Shown here: positions 12,243 through 24,383 of the stretch, piece by piece
Numbering within the stretch: position 1 is the first letter of the stretch
How the letters are laid out: each line of letters begins with the position of its first letter
DNA from: Earliella scabrosa
Taxonomy: Eukaryota; Basidiomycota; Agaricomycetes; Polyporales; Polyporaceae
Direction of reading: 5' to 3'
Assembly: GCA_022605405.1 (NCBI GenBank)
Contig: JABYQQ010000014.1
Span: 186,001 to 250,000 of the forward strand
DNA length: 64,000 bases
Notes under the pieces: generated by a model
Seen by the model: only the letters and a program-made list of their open reading frames with translations
Told to the model about the DNA's origin: nothing
The model's database searches: none
Program-made: the position numbers and the translations under genes

Positions 12243-12928
12243 GGTGGACCCAGGAAGGTGAGACTACTGTGAGCGTGACGTATACATTGGTAAGTACTGA
12301 GAGGACCTACTAATTGCGACGTTACCTGCACACGACCTTGCCCATAACCTCAGATGAGACACGATTGATAGTGCGCCACTGACTCGGGTGCGATGAGTGT
12401 ATGATAGATTGCTCTCTACCTCATGGGTGCTCTCCATATCAATCTTTGGACTGTGCAAGGGAGTTCAGCTGACGGAACGAGCAACTTACTACGTCGAGGC
12501 GATTCGAGGACGCGTTCGAGTCCGGTCTCAGCCTGCAACCAGTCACCGCAGAGAGCCGGTTCAGTGATCATCCACGGCTAGGTCCCTGTGAAGTACAGCC
12601 ACGGCCCACTTGCAAGCAGTGCACGACTGAGTAAGCTGCTCAAGTGAGTTTGCGAGCGTAGAATAGCAGTCCCAGCGTCGGATGTTCGGATGAAGAACGC
12701 AGATGCCACCACTGATTGCTATGACTCGGACACTGGATGACATAATGCAGCGCGTACGTCACGGGGTCTGTCAGGAGTTCATGCTCCGCCAAAATTGAAG
12801 GTCTCTCCAGTACATGATGTCCGGGTTGCTTATGCTAGCAGAGGTTGGAGAGCATACCGTGAGCGATAGAATCAAAACCATCAAGGAGCCGAGATTGATC
12901 AGATAGAAGCTCAGCCGACCGATAGCAG
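12243..12928. other. intergenic, nothing recognised
   Basis: No open frame here has motif or splice support. It separates member 6 and member 7, both on the minus strand, so it should hold the member 6 promoter and the member 7 3' region. Confidence 0.4.
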
Positions 12929-14264
12929 TCAATACAGTTGGTAAGGAGGCGGGAGTGTCAACGTCATCGTACTACTGCTCCCGCTGAGTCTCTGTTCTCG
13001 GTCCCAGCCTGGCGGACCCCCATCCAAGCGCACGCCACCATCCACCTCGTGCATGACTTGTCCCCCCACCTCCGCTCCGTGATACCGGCTCTCGGTTTCT
13101 CGCGATGAAGCGGTATCCACCGAGACCGATGCGGCACAAGCGATTGGACGCCTCTCATTCGAGGTTCGAAGTGCACTAGGCGTAGGACAGCGTTCCCTTG
13201 ATGTGGAGACCGAAGAACTCTTCTCGGCAGGAGAAGAGACTGCTGGGGACCATACCCTGTGAGACGCCATGGCATCCGTGCTAATCGGCGCATGCGGAGA
13301 AGATGGCGGATGCACAACAACCGACACCGATGCGACAGAGCGCAGAGAAGTCGTGTATTCTTCCTTGTCCGTCGCGCCTGCTGGTGTGATGGAAAGGTTC
13401 TTCGTTGCGACCACTGCGTCCGAATGTTGGTGGGAATAGGAAGCTGGCATGCGCACGCCACATGGCGGGAGCAACGCTGCGGAAGAGAATTCTGTCGAGG
13501 CGAACGAAGCACAGTCGATGAGAATTGCGAATGGCGGTACGAGAACATGATCCTGCAACTGGAGACGCACCATCGCCGTTCTTCTCCGTATGCGGAACAG
13601 CGTTGGGAGACCTCTTCCTGCGAAATCTCCGATAGAGAATGCCAATACTGAGAACCAGTATTACCAGTGCAGCGACGACAACTCCAGCAACGAGTCCGCC
13701 GTTGGGGAATGGTGCTGGTGTGGGAGGCGGTATTGTGCTAGGCTTGGGGGTATTGGACGCCCGTTGAGACGATTCGGACGCGGACTGCAGTAGAGCCGTG
13801 GTTACGATATTTGAAGCCACCGTGATTGTTTGAGTGACTGTGGCTGGAGATGCGGATGGGCCAGAATGAATGGCTGCCAACGTTGGCTCGTCGGACGTGG
13901 TTTGAAGCGTGTGGGTGGAGGTGGAGCGTGGATTTGGATCGTCCGCTGAAGAGCTTGCAATTGAAGTATCCGGATCCTCAGTGGACGTCGATGAGATTGT
14001 GGGTATAGTCGGGGCTAAATCTACCACGACGCTGTCAGCTATCATATGCTCTTGTGTCACAAACCGTCACGAACCTGGAGTGGAGGTTGGTGTACTGCTG
14101 TCAATGGAGGGAGTGGGAGTGTCTAGGGGCGTATCTGGCGAGAACGGACGACGAATTGTGGTCTCGAAGTGCGAGTGCGACTCGCATGCTACCTCAATAT
14201 GGTCTGGGCTGAACGTGATTGTAGTGCAGGTTGCATCTCGGTGAGCCAACGTGTGGCCTGTCAT
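12929..14264 (-). CDS. type A membrane protein with short two-Cys leader, member 7
   Basis: Model: complement(join(12929..13491, 13571..14020, 14075..14264)), about 400 residues. The first exon encodes a Cys-containing leader (CTTITF ... EVACES). A 54-nt intron ending in ggtag is preferred; an alternative acceptor would make it only 36 nt. The outer part is Ser/Thr/Pro-rich. The TM helix is GLVAGVVVAALVILVLSIGILY, followed by RRFRRKR. The phase-1 intron 13492..13570 leads to a tail of about 185 residues that ends VDGGVRLDGGPPG ... LPPPYQLY. It is a clear type A tail on a small ectodomain. Confidence 0.75.
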
Positions 14265-15108
14265 GGAGGAAAGGAGCGGATGAGGGTCGAGACCACTGAA
14301 TATCTGAAGGATGGAGTCGGAGTATTAAGGATTGACTTCACGGAGAGACACGGTGAGCCTTGAATGATACTTGTGTGTTTTGGTTCGAAAGTTTGAAACG
14401 CCTCTCGCAGATGGTATCAAAGAATTTGCAGAAGAGAAGGGGTCTGTATGACAGATGCGACGAGTTGATTGATCGATACGAACCACTATTGGCTGTAAGC
14501 ATTCGGATTAGCGTCATTCCTGCGTTCCCTTCTCCGGAGCCATACCCCTACCGAGCAGCGCCGTGCGACCATAGCAGGGTCATGTGGTGTACTGTTCGAT
14601 CTATAATGCAATGATCGAACAACGGGATGCGGTCTGAATACGCTTTCGTTTGACTCCAGCTTAGTGTCTCTGCTCACTGCATGTGCTCGACGTGTGGTCA
14701 CAATCCTTGCATGGCTCATCGAAGCGTCATATGCGTATTCAACTTCCATTCCAGGTGAAGATCAAAATGATCCCGAGTATCCTGTTCCCTTGTACGTTGA
14801 CAGATCTCAAATGCTGCTGGAGGGCATTGAGATACTCACCTCGCGTGTGGTCACCCCGGTCGGTCGGACAAGCGATCTAGTCCTCCAGTCAAGAGAACGT
14901 CAAGCTGGTGTGCATCCATGCATGCCTCTTGTACCTGGATCGTACATCAATTCAAACGCCGAACAGTCTCGCAAAGAACGAGCATAGCACACGCACCTAC
15001 GCCGCCACTCCATAACAGACAAGATATGCTTGATGAGGATCCACATCACGATATTGGCGAAAGTCCATACTATTCCTATCATACAGCGCTCGACCGTCCC
15101 TGACAGAC
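14265..15108. other. intergenic, nothing recognised
   Basis: Short frames on both strands include hydrophobic stretches (for example minus strand 14900-15082). None has a credible start, splice pattern or family motif. Confidence 0.35.
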
Positions 15109-16564
15109 CTAATACTCCTGATAAGGAGGCGGAAGCGTGACAGCCCTTCCGCGCAGCTGCCGCACATCGTACACGCTTCCCATCCGCCCCGGAGGACCCC
15201 CCGCGAGACGCACACCTCCGTCGACTTCGTAGACGACCTGCTCGTCCACAACTGTCCCACTGTCGTTACTGTCCTGGTCCTCGTCTGACTGAACGGGTGT
15301 TATGCGGTCCATGTTCGGCGACATTATGGCTCTTGTTGGTATCGCCTCTGGACTCTGGGTGGGCTCATGACGCAAACGAAACGCCGGGAATCGCGCGGAT
15401 CTCCTTGACGAGCGAGCGGACACGAACGGCTTCGCAGCATCCTCCGGAATGTGCAGGAAGAGTCGAGATACACGGGGCAGTGATTCCGGGTTCGTTGTCG
15501 GAGCCTGCCCTATGACAGATTCCAGCGCGTGCGGATGTATGTCGAGCACGGACACGTCATGGAGGGGTGCGGATCCTGGCTGAGACGTAGGGCGTTGAGC
15601 TCCGCTGGGAGGAAGCTCAAGCTGATGCATCATCGTCTTCGTGGAGGGAGACGCAACGTCTGTAAGTGTTCGAGTGTCATCGTCACCAGCTGTAGAGCGC
15701 GTTAGTGATATGGCTTAGCTGTAGCTGAAATAGCACAACGTACCTTCAGGATTCTGATTCTGCGTCGTAAAGCGTGAGATTCCTCGTCGTGATGCCCTGT
15801 GTCTGTACCGCCTGTACAGCAGAGCAAGCGCAAGGAGACTGAGAGCAACCGCGCCAGAGGCAGCTCCGATGATAGGAGCGACGTTGGCCCGGTGTTGTGA
15901 ACCTGCGGCGGCGGAAGCTTGACGTGTCGTAGTGCTAGGAAGACCGATTGTGGTACCTGAACTCGTGTCTATGCGCGACGGGGCCACAATCGTCTCCTCG
16001 GCGCCACCTGCTCCCGCTGATTGAGAGGCAATAGATGTCATGGGCCTTATGGATCGACCGACAGGCACGAGATCACCGGGATTGGAACGCGTAGGCTCGG
16101 GTGAGGATGGGGAAGAGGCTGTGTCGGGTGAGGGACCAACGCTAGTGACCTGTGAAAGCTTCTTGCCTCTAGCGTTACTTGTAGGGACTGCAGTAGAGGC
16201 GGGAGAGTCGGCCAAGGGAGGCTTCACAGCAATCCCCATAGGGGATGTCGTGGATGTAGACGTGCTTGTAGCAGTCCCGTGAGGAAGAGGGTTATCCAGG
16301 GAGGTGAGCTCAGATGTAGGGGTGACTTCGGAGCTTGAGCCTTCAGTGGCGAGAGATGCTGACGCGGAGCTGGAGAGTTAGGACGAGAAAAACGTCAGAG
16401 GAAGTACAGGACATACAGATAGTGGTGCTTGGCACGGAGGTCACGGCGGCGGTGCGGAAGCCACCTACTACACCCCCTGTAGAGTCATGCTCCGTGTCGC
16501 AAACTATCCAAGTGCTGGTGTCTTGTACAGTTATGGAGCATGGCGTCCACCTCGTGTTCGACAT
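15109..16564 (-). CDS. type A membrane protein with short two-Cys leader, member 8
   Basis: Model: complement(join(15109..15689, 15744..16358, 16417..16564)), 447 residues, all three exons in phase. The leader holds the pattern C-x8-13-C (PCSITV ... IVCDTE). A 58-nt intron leads to a Ser/Thr/Pro/Ala stalk and a TM helix (IIGAASGAVALSLLALALLY) with a basic cluster (RRYRHR). The 54-nt phase-1 intron after NQNPEG matches the DPE site in member 2. The tail has VLDIHPHALESV, almost the same as member 2, and ends VDGGVRLAGGPPG ... LPPPYQEY. Tail similarity to member 2 with an unrelated outer part suggests module exchange. Confidence 0.82.
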
Positions 16565-18137
16565 GATTCAAGGCGACCTCGATGGGACTGCGATGAGATG
16601 GTGAGGCAAGCGGTGTGAGCAGTCTCAGGGGCGGAATCTGGCGGGAGGCCTCGAAGACCGTTACGGGTCATGACCTTATCCTTGAAACATACCATGGTGT
16701 GAGAGAGGAATAGGCTACCATTCTCGAGAACCCATGTTGCGACAGGTGCGGTGACGGCTAGCGGTGCAAGTCTTGTGGTCCTTGACAGATCGAGATCATT
16801 GCAGGGATTCACAGACTTGACGGAGATACAGACATAGCTCAGAAGGGCACCGACTTCATGAAGGTTGCGCAGCCGCTAGAATACCAGGAGAAGTTGCTGG
16901 CACAGGACTTCATGAACTCGCAAGCCGAGGTATCGCTTGAGTACTGCCTCGTCGATGTTCCATAACATAATCAGTTTCCACGCCACATTGTCCCGGGCCG
17001 GGAACCGCCTAACCCGTAGCGCTCGGACGACTCTCTGTTTCAAGGCATCCAATGGGTACGCCGTGGCAGCAAGGTGCGTCAACTTCACATGGATACTTGC
17101 AGATACTACACTTTTGCCTCCAGGCTCGGGCATGATTTACCAAATGATCCGCGTAAGCGGGAGTAGCACTCTACAATTGGGAGAGCTAGCAGCACATAGC
17201 AGGCTGTTCTTTGTCGAGATATGCAAACGCGATCCGCCTATGGTCGCCTCTTCCTCTCGCTCAATGGAATTGGAATGGAAAAAGAGGGCGGTGCTGGTAC
17301 AAGTACTACCTGTCTGGGAGCTGCTTCCCTGCTCTGCGGGCCTGACGTGGAGGACGTTAGACGACGGTCAGACGAGGAGGCTGACTCGGCATCAATGTGG
17401 AAGTCCTACCTCCATCCCCTTATCACAGCGTTCGGTCTTGCCTGGGGAAATCGGTCAGAAAGGCTTGACAATATGGTCTCTGCCGATTGTCTGGAATGCT
17501 TCCACTCGGCGCCACCTGGCACTGAACACGTGGGAGATCTCAGATCATCCTCACACACTGGCTTTCCACATATCGGCTCTTCCGAGTCTCCATCGTCCAA
17601 TCTGTTGATTCTGTTCTCTCTCTGACTCATCCTGGATCATTTGCCCTCTATCTATACCGAGCGATGCCCCGCCATTGTCTTCAGTAGCTCTAGAGTACTC
17701 CCATGACTGCCAGTATTACCCTCAGACTACGACGCCGAGCGGAAGAGATAAGTACGCTGTTCTTCACGCCGATGATCAGACACACCAGTACATCTTGGTG
17801 AGTGATGCATCTCATAATTTCGTTTCACTAACTGATGGGTATTTATAGAGAGCGAGAGCTGCCGAGATGCGGAGTAGAATCAGCTTGGCGACCGTTGATG
17901 CCATCCACCTGACACCTCTACGTCTCTCCCAGAGCTTCAAAGAAACACTCTATGCGACTGTACGTCCAACTAGCACACCCGGAACATGCAACTCTCGGCG
18001 CACGAAGACTGCTCTGCGCACCCGTTCGCCACTCGACGGTCCTTGGACAAGCATGAGAGACACGCACGTAAGCTTGTTACCTCCTGGTATGATATTCTAC
18101 AGGGTCTCAGCTACGGACTGCGGCAGATTCTGTCTTA
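16565..18137. other. 1.6 kb without a supported gene
   Basis: The longest frame is plus strand 16937-17608, with a competing minus frame at 16876-17133. Neither shows a domain, signal peptide or TM helix that I can identify. The last few hundred bases are the upstream region of member 9. Confidence 0.35.
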
Positions 18138-19584
18138 ATGACAAGATTCATCACGCTTCCCTTGGTCATACTCTGCGTCTATGCGCAGTTCAGTCAGGCT
18201 AGAGCTGCGACTGCCCCCATCGATCCCTTCGAGCTTCTCCCCGGCGACGAACAGCCAGTTCAGTGCAGCACATTCGTGTCTCGATGGACGGGAGGGACCC
18301 CTCCATTTCAACTCAGCATAACAAGCAGACCGTCAGTCGGGATAACCCTCAGCATAGGTCCTATTTCCGGTCAGGATGTGCCTTGGAAGACTCCATATCG
18401 GGCTGGAGTGACGGTTCTCCTGTCCGTTAGCGACAGCACTGGAGTTGTGGTGCACAACACGGACGATCTCGTCATTCAGCCTAGCTCGGACGATAGCTGT
18501 GTTTCTCAGGGCCATTCTAGCAGTACGTCTTTGACATCAATACGTTCCTCTACCTCACTCGTCCCCTCATCGTTCAACATCACCACGACTTCGTCTACTG
18601 CGGTCTCAATCACTCGTCATGCCCTGGAGACGTCGTTTATTGTGGCAACATCCCGGACTCTGTCGAGTTCGTCGAAATCCACTATCACTTCTTCCTCTCA
18701 TATCACTTCGATATCCGTTACGGCCTCCACTTCGCAGGCGCACATGCTGTTAACCTCGATCACAACTACGCCTTCCTCAACTACTACCTTCACTTCGGTT
18801 CATACCACCTCAACGACCCCCTCCGAGTCCTTTGGCGCGAGCGCCAACTCGGACCATTCGCGCTCAGTCCCGTTAAGGACGATCGTCGGGATATCCATCG
18901 GAGGTGCTGCGGTGCTCATCTTGGCAATGCTTTCTCTGTGCTACGCAGTGCGCCGGATTGGAAAGAGAAGACGTCCGCCTCCTCAGGAAAATGGTGAGTC
19001 TCCTCGTGTCGCGTTCACGACCAGCGAATTGAGTCATTTCTGTAGATAATGGTTTCGAGATACGAGACATCCCCAAGCGGTGGACAACGCTTCTCAAACC
19101 CACATCTCCATGCTCGGATTACGCATTGTCCGGAGGTCCCATATCGACCGTCGAATATCAGCTGGGATCCCCCGGAGCCAGCAGCTCTAGCGCCTTGCTA
19201 GGACAACCCAATTCTACACTCAGCCCGGCGAGTATTCCCGAACATAGAGGCGCCAGCACGAGGAAGAATCAGCCGTTAACACCGGACACCCGGGTGACGG
19301 TCCGAGAGGGATTCCTGTCGGACAAATCCCTCGCGCCAGCTGCCATCCATCCCTCGTCAACACCCATTCCGGACGATCCGCCGCAGCCTTATCAATCATT
19401 CCTCTCATTCGGTAGCACTTTGACAGCTGCCTCAACGCCTTCGTCAGCGGCAGTGGCAAGGCGCAGTCCGAGGACGGCCACCGATGGCGGTGTGCGTCTA
19501 GCTGGAGGGCCTCCGGGCGAAGCGCCATCCGACGACGAGGACGCGGATGGGGAGACCTTCCCTCCGCCGTACCGCCGCTATTGA
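18138..19584 (+). CDS. type A membrane protein with Cys-bracketed ectodomain, member 9
   Basis: Model: join(18138..18993, 19046..19584), 464 residues. A signal peptide covers ~1-24 (FITLPLVILCVYAQF). The outer domain lies between Cys43 and Cys121 and has the signature RWTGGTPPF (49-57), an inner Trp (W83) and SDSTG near residue 100. A long Ser/Thr stalk follows, then a TM helix (~248-271) and RRIGKRRR. The 52-nt phase-1 intron (gtgagt...tgtag) sits after QEN. The tail shares SSALLGQP with the gene at 24384-25939 and ends DGGVRLAGGPPG ... FPPPYRRY. The heavy Ser/Thr content predicts an O-mannosylated stalk (inference). Confidence 0.88.
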
Positions 19585-20080
19585 GTGTGGTTCCCGTCGC
19601 GCAAACGTCTCTCTACATGGGCACCCCTGTCGTGTACCTGCCAATATCGACGATACTGGCGTCTGGGAGCGCTGGTACGCCGAGCGAATTTCATTAGAAG
19701 ACTGTCAGTACTATTCCCATAGGCAGAAGAACTATATCGTTGAGCGATGCACTATTCCACTGGATTCTGCGTACGGCGTTGTGGCATGCTAGTAGCGGGC
19801 CTTGATCAGTGACTGCGTCGCAACAACTGTCCGGAACGTGGAGGGCAACAGTCTAGGTCAGTAGTCGAGAGCCGCGTCAAGTCATCCATCGGGAGCACGT
19901 TGGGAAGACCCATATCACATTTTGACCAACACACGAATTCTAGTAGGGAAAGGACTGGACAGGTGCATCTCCGCCTCCACACATCGCTGCACGAACAGTA
20001 CGCTGTCTTGTCCAAGGTACATTACTGCGCCACGGTGAGGTCCTACGATCAAGCGGAGGCACCAACTTCGACGTCGGAGC
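19585..20080. other. intergenic, nothing recognised
   Basis: This is a convergent 3' region between member 9 (plus) and the secreted gene at 20081-20811 (minus). No coding or repeat signal is seen. Confidence 0.4.
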
Positions 20081-20811
20081 TCACTCCAAGCAGGTCGCGT
20101 TGTCTATAACCAATCAGCGCGCGATCGGGTTGAACAATGGAACGAGGGGACGTACTGCTCGGGGCAACCGTGAACGGCGCAGAGAGGGCGGTGGCACCGG
20201 TGCTGTCGATCAACTCGACGACGCCAACGTGGCCTGCATCACGGTTGGGATAGGTTAGCTGTTGTGCGAGCACGCAGCGCATGATGGGAGACATACCGCC
20301 CGGAATGTTAGTGTTCCAGAAGAAGGCCGGAGCGGCGACGTCGTGGATGTCGACGATGGTGTTGCCGTTGTCGGTGATCCTTTCGTAGAGGGTACGGCTG
20401 TCAGTGATTGCTCGAAGACACGAACGCACACAAGGGGCTCACCTCTGTGGGGTTCAGCAATTGCAATGAATGCAATGGAGACAAAATGGAGTCAGCGGGA
20501 GAGACATCCCATACACTGAAGCGGAGAGACGATTACCAGAACATAGGGAGCTAGAGCACAAATTCATTTGCTATCAGCCATGATGGGTACCGCTATAGAG
20601 ACAGACAGTACTCACGAACACCGCCGCGCCAGTCGACGTTCTGGTTCTCGCACTGGACGGAGTTCACCCTGTTCTGGGGTCAGAGGAGACAGCAGTGAGG
20701 AATGGATGGAGCAACGTACGGGGTGATGACCGTCAAGGGCTCGACAACGGGAGAGGCGGCCGAGGAGACGACGAGGATGGCCGTCGCAGCAAGGGTGAAG
20801 ATGAAGTTCAT
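20081..20811 (-). CDS. secreted stand-alone ectodomain protein
   Basis: Model: complement(join(20081..20103, 20156..20233, 20297..20397, 20517..20550, 20616..20668, 20720..20811)). The six exons join in phase to 126 residues and a TGA stop. Residues 1-19 are a classic signal peptide (FIFTLAATAILVVSSA). The remainder is one copy of the domain found outside the membrane in members 2, 9, 11 and 12: Cys37, WRGGVPPY (44-51), an inner Trp in place (W88), an I/L-P-G-G turn, LIDSTG (101-106) and Cys124. The Cys spacing of 87 residues compares with 77-78 in the membrane forms. The protein stops two residues after the last Cys, so there is no stalk, TM or tail. A small secreted ligand, decoy or wall protein is possible; function unknown. 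Confidence 0.85.
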
Positions 20812-20888
20812 GTTGAGAGTGAGAGCGGTATGAGTACTGAGAGTAGAGCAGTTGTGTTGGTGAGGAGAGCAGTAATGCATCCGACCTT

Positions 20889-20894
20889 CTTATA
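20889..20894 (-). promoter_or_regulatory. TATA box of the secreted ectodomain gene
   Basis: On the minus strand TATAAG lies about 80 nt before the ATG at 20811. It is followed by a CT-rich leader (ctctcc, ctctactctcag, ctctcactctc), a layout typical of well-expressed fungal genes. Confidence 0.55.
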
Positions 20895-23800
20895 CTCCAG
20901 GGTAGACCGCAGAATATTTTTACTAACCTCAATCTACATTGCGGATGCAATGGCGGCGTAGAATCGCCGTTATGGCGCATCTCCCGGTTGAATGGAGAGG
21001 CATGCGAAGCCCGTCCAAGCTCGTCCGACTCCTGGCACGAGATGGTGCTGAACAACAGTGAGGTGCCGACAGTGCAGCCATCCTAAGTCCACAAGACCGT
21101 GGTTGAATGGCGCACGTTGCGCCCACAAGTCCGGGCTGGAGAACGCCGGCGGTATGTGCTCACGAAGTGATGGTCACAACTCGATGAACACTCACAGGGC
21201 ATAGCATGCACGGTCAAAGTCGCCGCGTCTTCGATGCGCACCTTCGCGATAACCGAGCTTGCACTGTATTGATATCGTCCTTCGGGCTTAGTTGTGGTGG
21301 TTGGCCGAGCGTTTGTAATACAAAGACCGATGGCACGTTTTCGTCATTTATTTGCCGGTCCTATGCATGAGCGACCCGACATAACCGACTCCGAGGTTAC
21401 TGGCGGGGATGGTAGACCGCAACGACATGGGCGGTTTCAAGTTCGCACGTCTCAAGTCCGCTCTTATCGGTGAACTCTATAGAAGCAGTAGTGTAATACC
21501 ACGTACTCACCGGGATCATGGTAGCCTACATGAGTTTTCAAGGCAGAAAACTGCGCTCTCTAGGGTCCTAGAGTGTTGTCGACGGTAGACTGTAGAGCGG
21601 ATGTCATCAATACTTGTGTCGTCTAGGCTCATGGCCCGCCTGTGGCATGTTTGAGACCGCTCGCAACGGACGTTAGACTGTGGGCATACATAAAAAGTCT
21701 TGGCAGCAAGTGCTGCGCGATACGGGCGCAGATAATACGAATACTCCGTTACGTTGAGACGACGGAGGAGAGCTCCGTAGCGAGACTCCCGGGAGGTTAA
21801 AGTCCGCAGCTGCTTGTGAGACTCCAGAGAACGATCATAGAGCTGCATAGATAGTGGGACTCACAATAAGTCGTATGTGAGGCTATGGTGCTGTCCGAGG
21901 AGCGTTGCTATAGGCAAGTTCAGAACGTTCAACTTGAAGGTTCAAACGTTCACGGTTCAACGTTCAACCTCAACATGGGCATGTTTGGAGCTTGACGCCG
22001 CGTGACTGGTTGCTGTCACATATTCACACGCCACCGTCGCAGCCAAGCGCGCCGTCACGGTCCTCCTCGTCCTCGCCCGCCGGGCCCCTCCCCTCTCTAA
22101 AACTTTCTGACCTCACGCGACGTACACCGACAACTGAGATACCTGAAGCGACCATTCTGACGACTCGATACTGGCGGCGCTACATTGTTTACTCGCAAGC
22201 AATGCAGAAACAACTTGAAGTTGGACGAGTCGGAAATGAACCCTCATGACGATGGGCACTAGTTTTGGATGATATGGACGGTCTCACTAGAAGCGTACTC
22301 AGGTGCGTGAAATGGTACCAGGTGTACAATACGACGATCACTAACTTGCGCCAACAATTCGTTCCGTCATGTTGCCTGCGACCGTGGCACCAACAGAGGC
22401 TTCATCCTCACAATGCGGAAGCTATACGCGAGATGCAATAGTGAGCTCCTGAGATTAATCTTCTGCCCTTCGGGACCTCGCGCGCCTTGTGGACCGACTT
22501 CGCTCCCTCCGTATCTCGTTGGCGCACCTCAACGGTCCTATTCCTCTTCGTCGACATGGTCGACTGCTTCCTCTTGCCACTCCCACCCCGCGATGACCAA
22601 GCATGGATCTCGGACACATGCGCCTCGCACCATCTCTTCCCGCCTTCATGGCCGATATGACCGGTACTTCTCATGAACTGGACTGCATGGAGACGCGATG
22701 AGGATGCGCGATGAAGTCATGCATCGACTCTCGCGCAGCTTCCTGTAAGCACGTCCGTACTCATCTTTTACTCACTCATGTCGCTAATGTTTGACAGAGC
22801 AGAGATGCATCCTTCCATGTACTCGTCTCGTCGTGCCGTCCGCGTAGCTTGCCCAAATGAGCAACGAGACCGGTTCGGGCTGTCACACATAGCTCCGTGG
22901 TTATTCCAGAATCTAGGCACTGGCCACAACTGTCGGGTCGCACATAACTCCCCTATCTCGGCATTCTGACCTCACGCGCGAGCGAGCATGCGTTTCCGAT
23001 GCGCTTCTCCTTCCTCGAGGAGGTCAGCTTGACTTAGTGGAGGACCAGCCCGCACGTCCGGCCCGCTCCTTTTCGCCTTCTTCGAGGCAGCGGTAAATCC
23101 CCGCTACAGAGCGACCGCTAGGCTGCAGTCATTCAACGGATCGAGCGGAGACACACCAAGCCAGGACTCCGCCTCACCTGCCAGTCAGTCGCACACTCGG
23201 CTCTGACATGCGAGGACTGTCCAACATCGCACCTATAGCACTCCGCGTCAAGCTTCCGGCGGTCCTCCACCTCTCTCCGTCTCCCTCATTACGACATGCT
23301 CCCCTCCCGACGGGGTGATTCGAGATCTCGACAGCCGACCTGCCGACTTGCCTCCATGTGTTGATCTCCTCGGACTAACGCGCGTCCCACCCTGCGCCTT
23401 CGAAGAGGTCGCCTGCACCCATGTACCTCGCACAAAGCCGCCTATCTTTCCAGTGCGAGACCTCGCCTCTGTGTAGCGTGTGTGACGCGCAATCTCCTAG
23501 GACGCCGAGAGCTTTTCATACCTCAGCGAGGCGGTAGTCGTCGGGCGACGGTGCGTCGAGTCAGCGGTCTCTCTACGTCGACGAAGAACAAGCTAAACGA
23601 GCAGGGGAAGATGAGAAGACCGTTCGATAGCCAGGCGGAGGATGTTTCAGAGAAGGTCCTGGGCCTTGATAAAGATGGGGCAATTGGATTTCTCGTGAGC
23701 ACATTCACAGTCGGAGATCTGATGGCAAGTCTCCTGTTTGATTTCTCGGCGCCCGTGTTTAGTACTTGACGGAGACCTTGCAGATCCCATCAATATCTGC

Positions 23801-24383
23801 CCATCAAGTGCGCCGGAGTTCGCCCTTTCGATAGAAATACTTACAACTTGCACGGGCATCCCCGTTGGTCTGCGCTCCTGAGCAATCATCATGAATGCTC
23901 TTCTTCTGTGCTGCGCTTGCTTAGGACGAGCGGGTGCTCGATCACCAAGAGGAATACCTGGCGACCTGGCAGGGGGACGATATTCAACATGAACGCTCTC
24001 AATGTTCCTGGCGCGCCTCGGTCCACATCGAGTCATGGGTAGAACTGCGGTAGGGGCTCAGGGCGGTGCGTGTATGTGATCTCGTCTGGACGACATTGCA
24101 GCATGTGCTGACAGCCATGCGAAAAAGGTGTCCCCAGCTCAAGGCTCGTCGTCTCTTCGTGGGCTTCGTTCCGTCCGTCTCCCATCCGCAACACCACCTC
24201 CACCGTCCTTACTCTGCCAGTACCACTCGCAGCGGTTAACAACTGCATGCCTTGCTCCTGTGAACCTTGCACATGAGTCTTCCGGAACGCGATGCACTCA
24301 TTTCTACGGCTTGCTCAGTTCTCGTGCAACAGAAGCCTATCAAGCTGCCAACTTGGCCACACCTCATAGATCGAGCTCGCCGC
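20895..24383. other. 3.5 kb without a recognisable gene
   Basis: This is the largest gene-poor stretch in the first half. Open frames (for example 21516-21848 minus, 22413-22676 plus, 23482-23769 plus, 23647-24036 minus) show no domain, TM helix or splice continuity that I can defend. A short GTTCAA-rich cluster is annotated separately. It could hold decayed genes or non-coding RNA. Confidence 0.35.
21917..21971. repeat. GTTCAA micro-repeat cluster
   Basis: The hexamer GTTCAA or close variants recurs about seven times in some 55 bases (for example acgttcaac, ggttcaaac, ggttcaacg). Spacing is irregular and there is no dyad symmetry, so it is a simple clustered motif rather than a known element. 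Confidence 0.5.

Noticed and set aside
16937..17608. 223-residue plus-strand ORF
   Set aside because: No domain, signal, TM helix or paralogue support, and an overlapping minus frame is equally protein-like.
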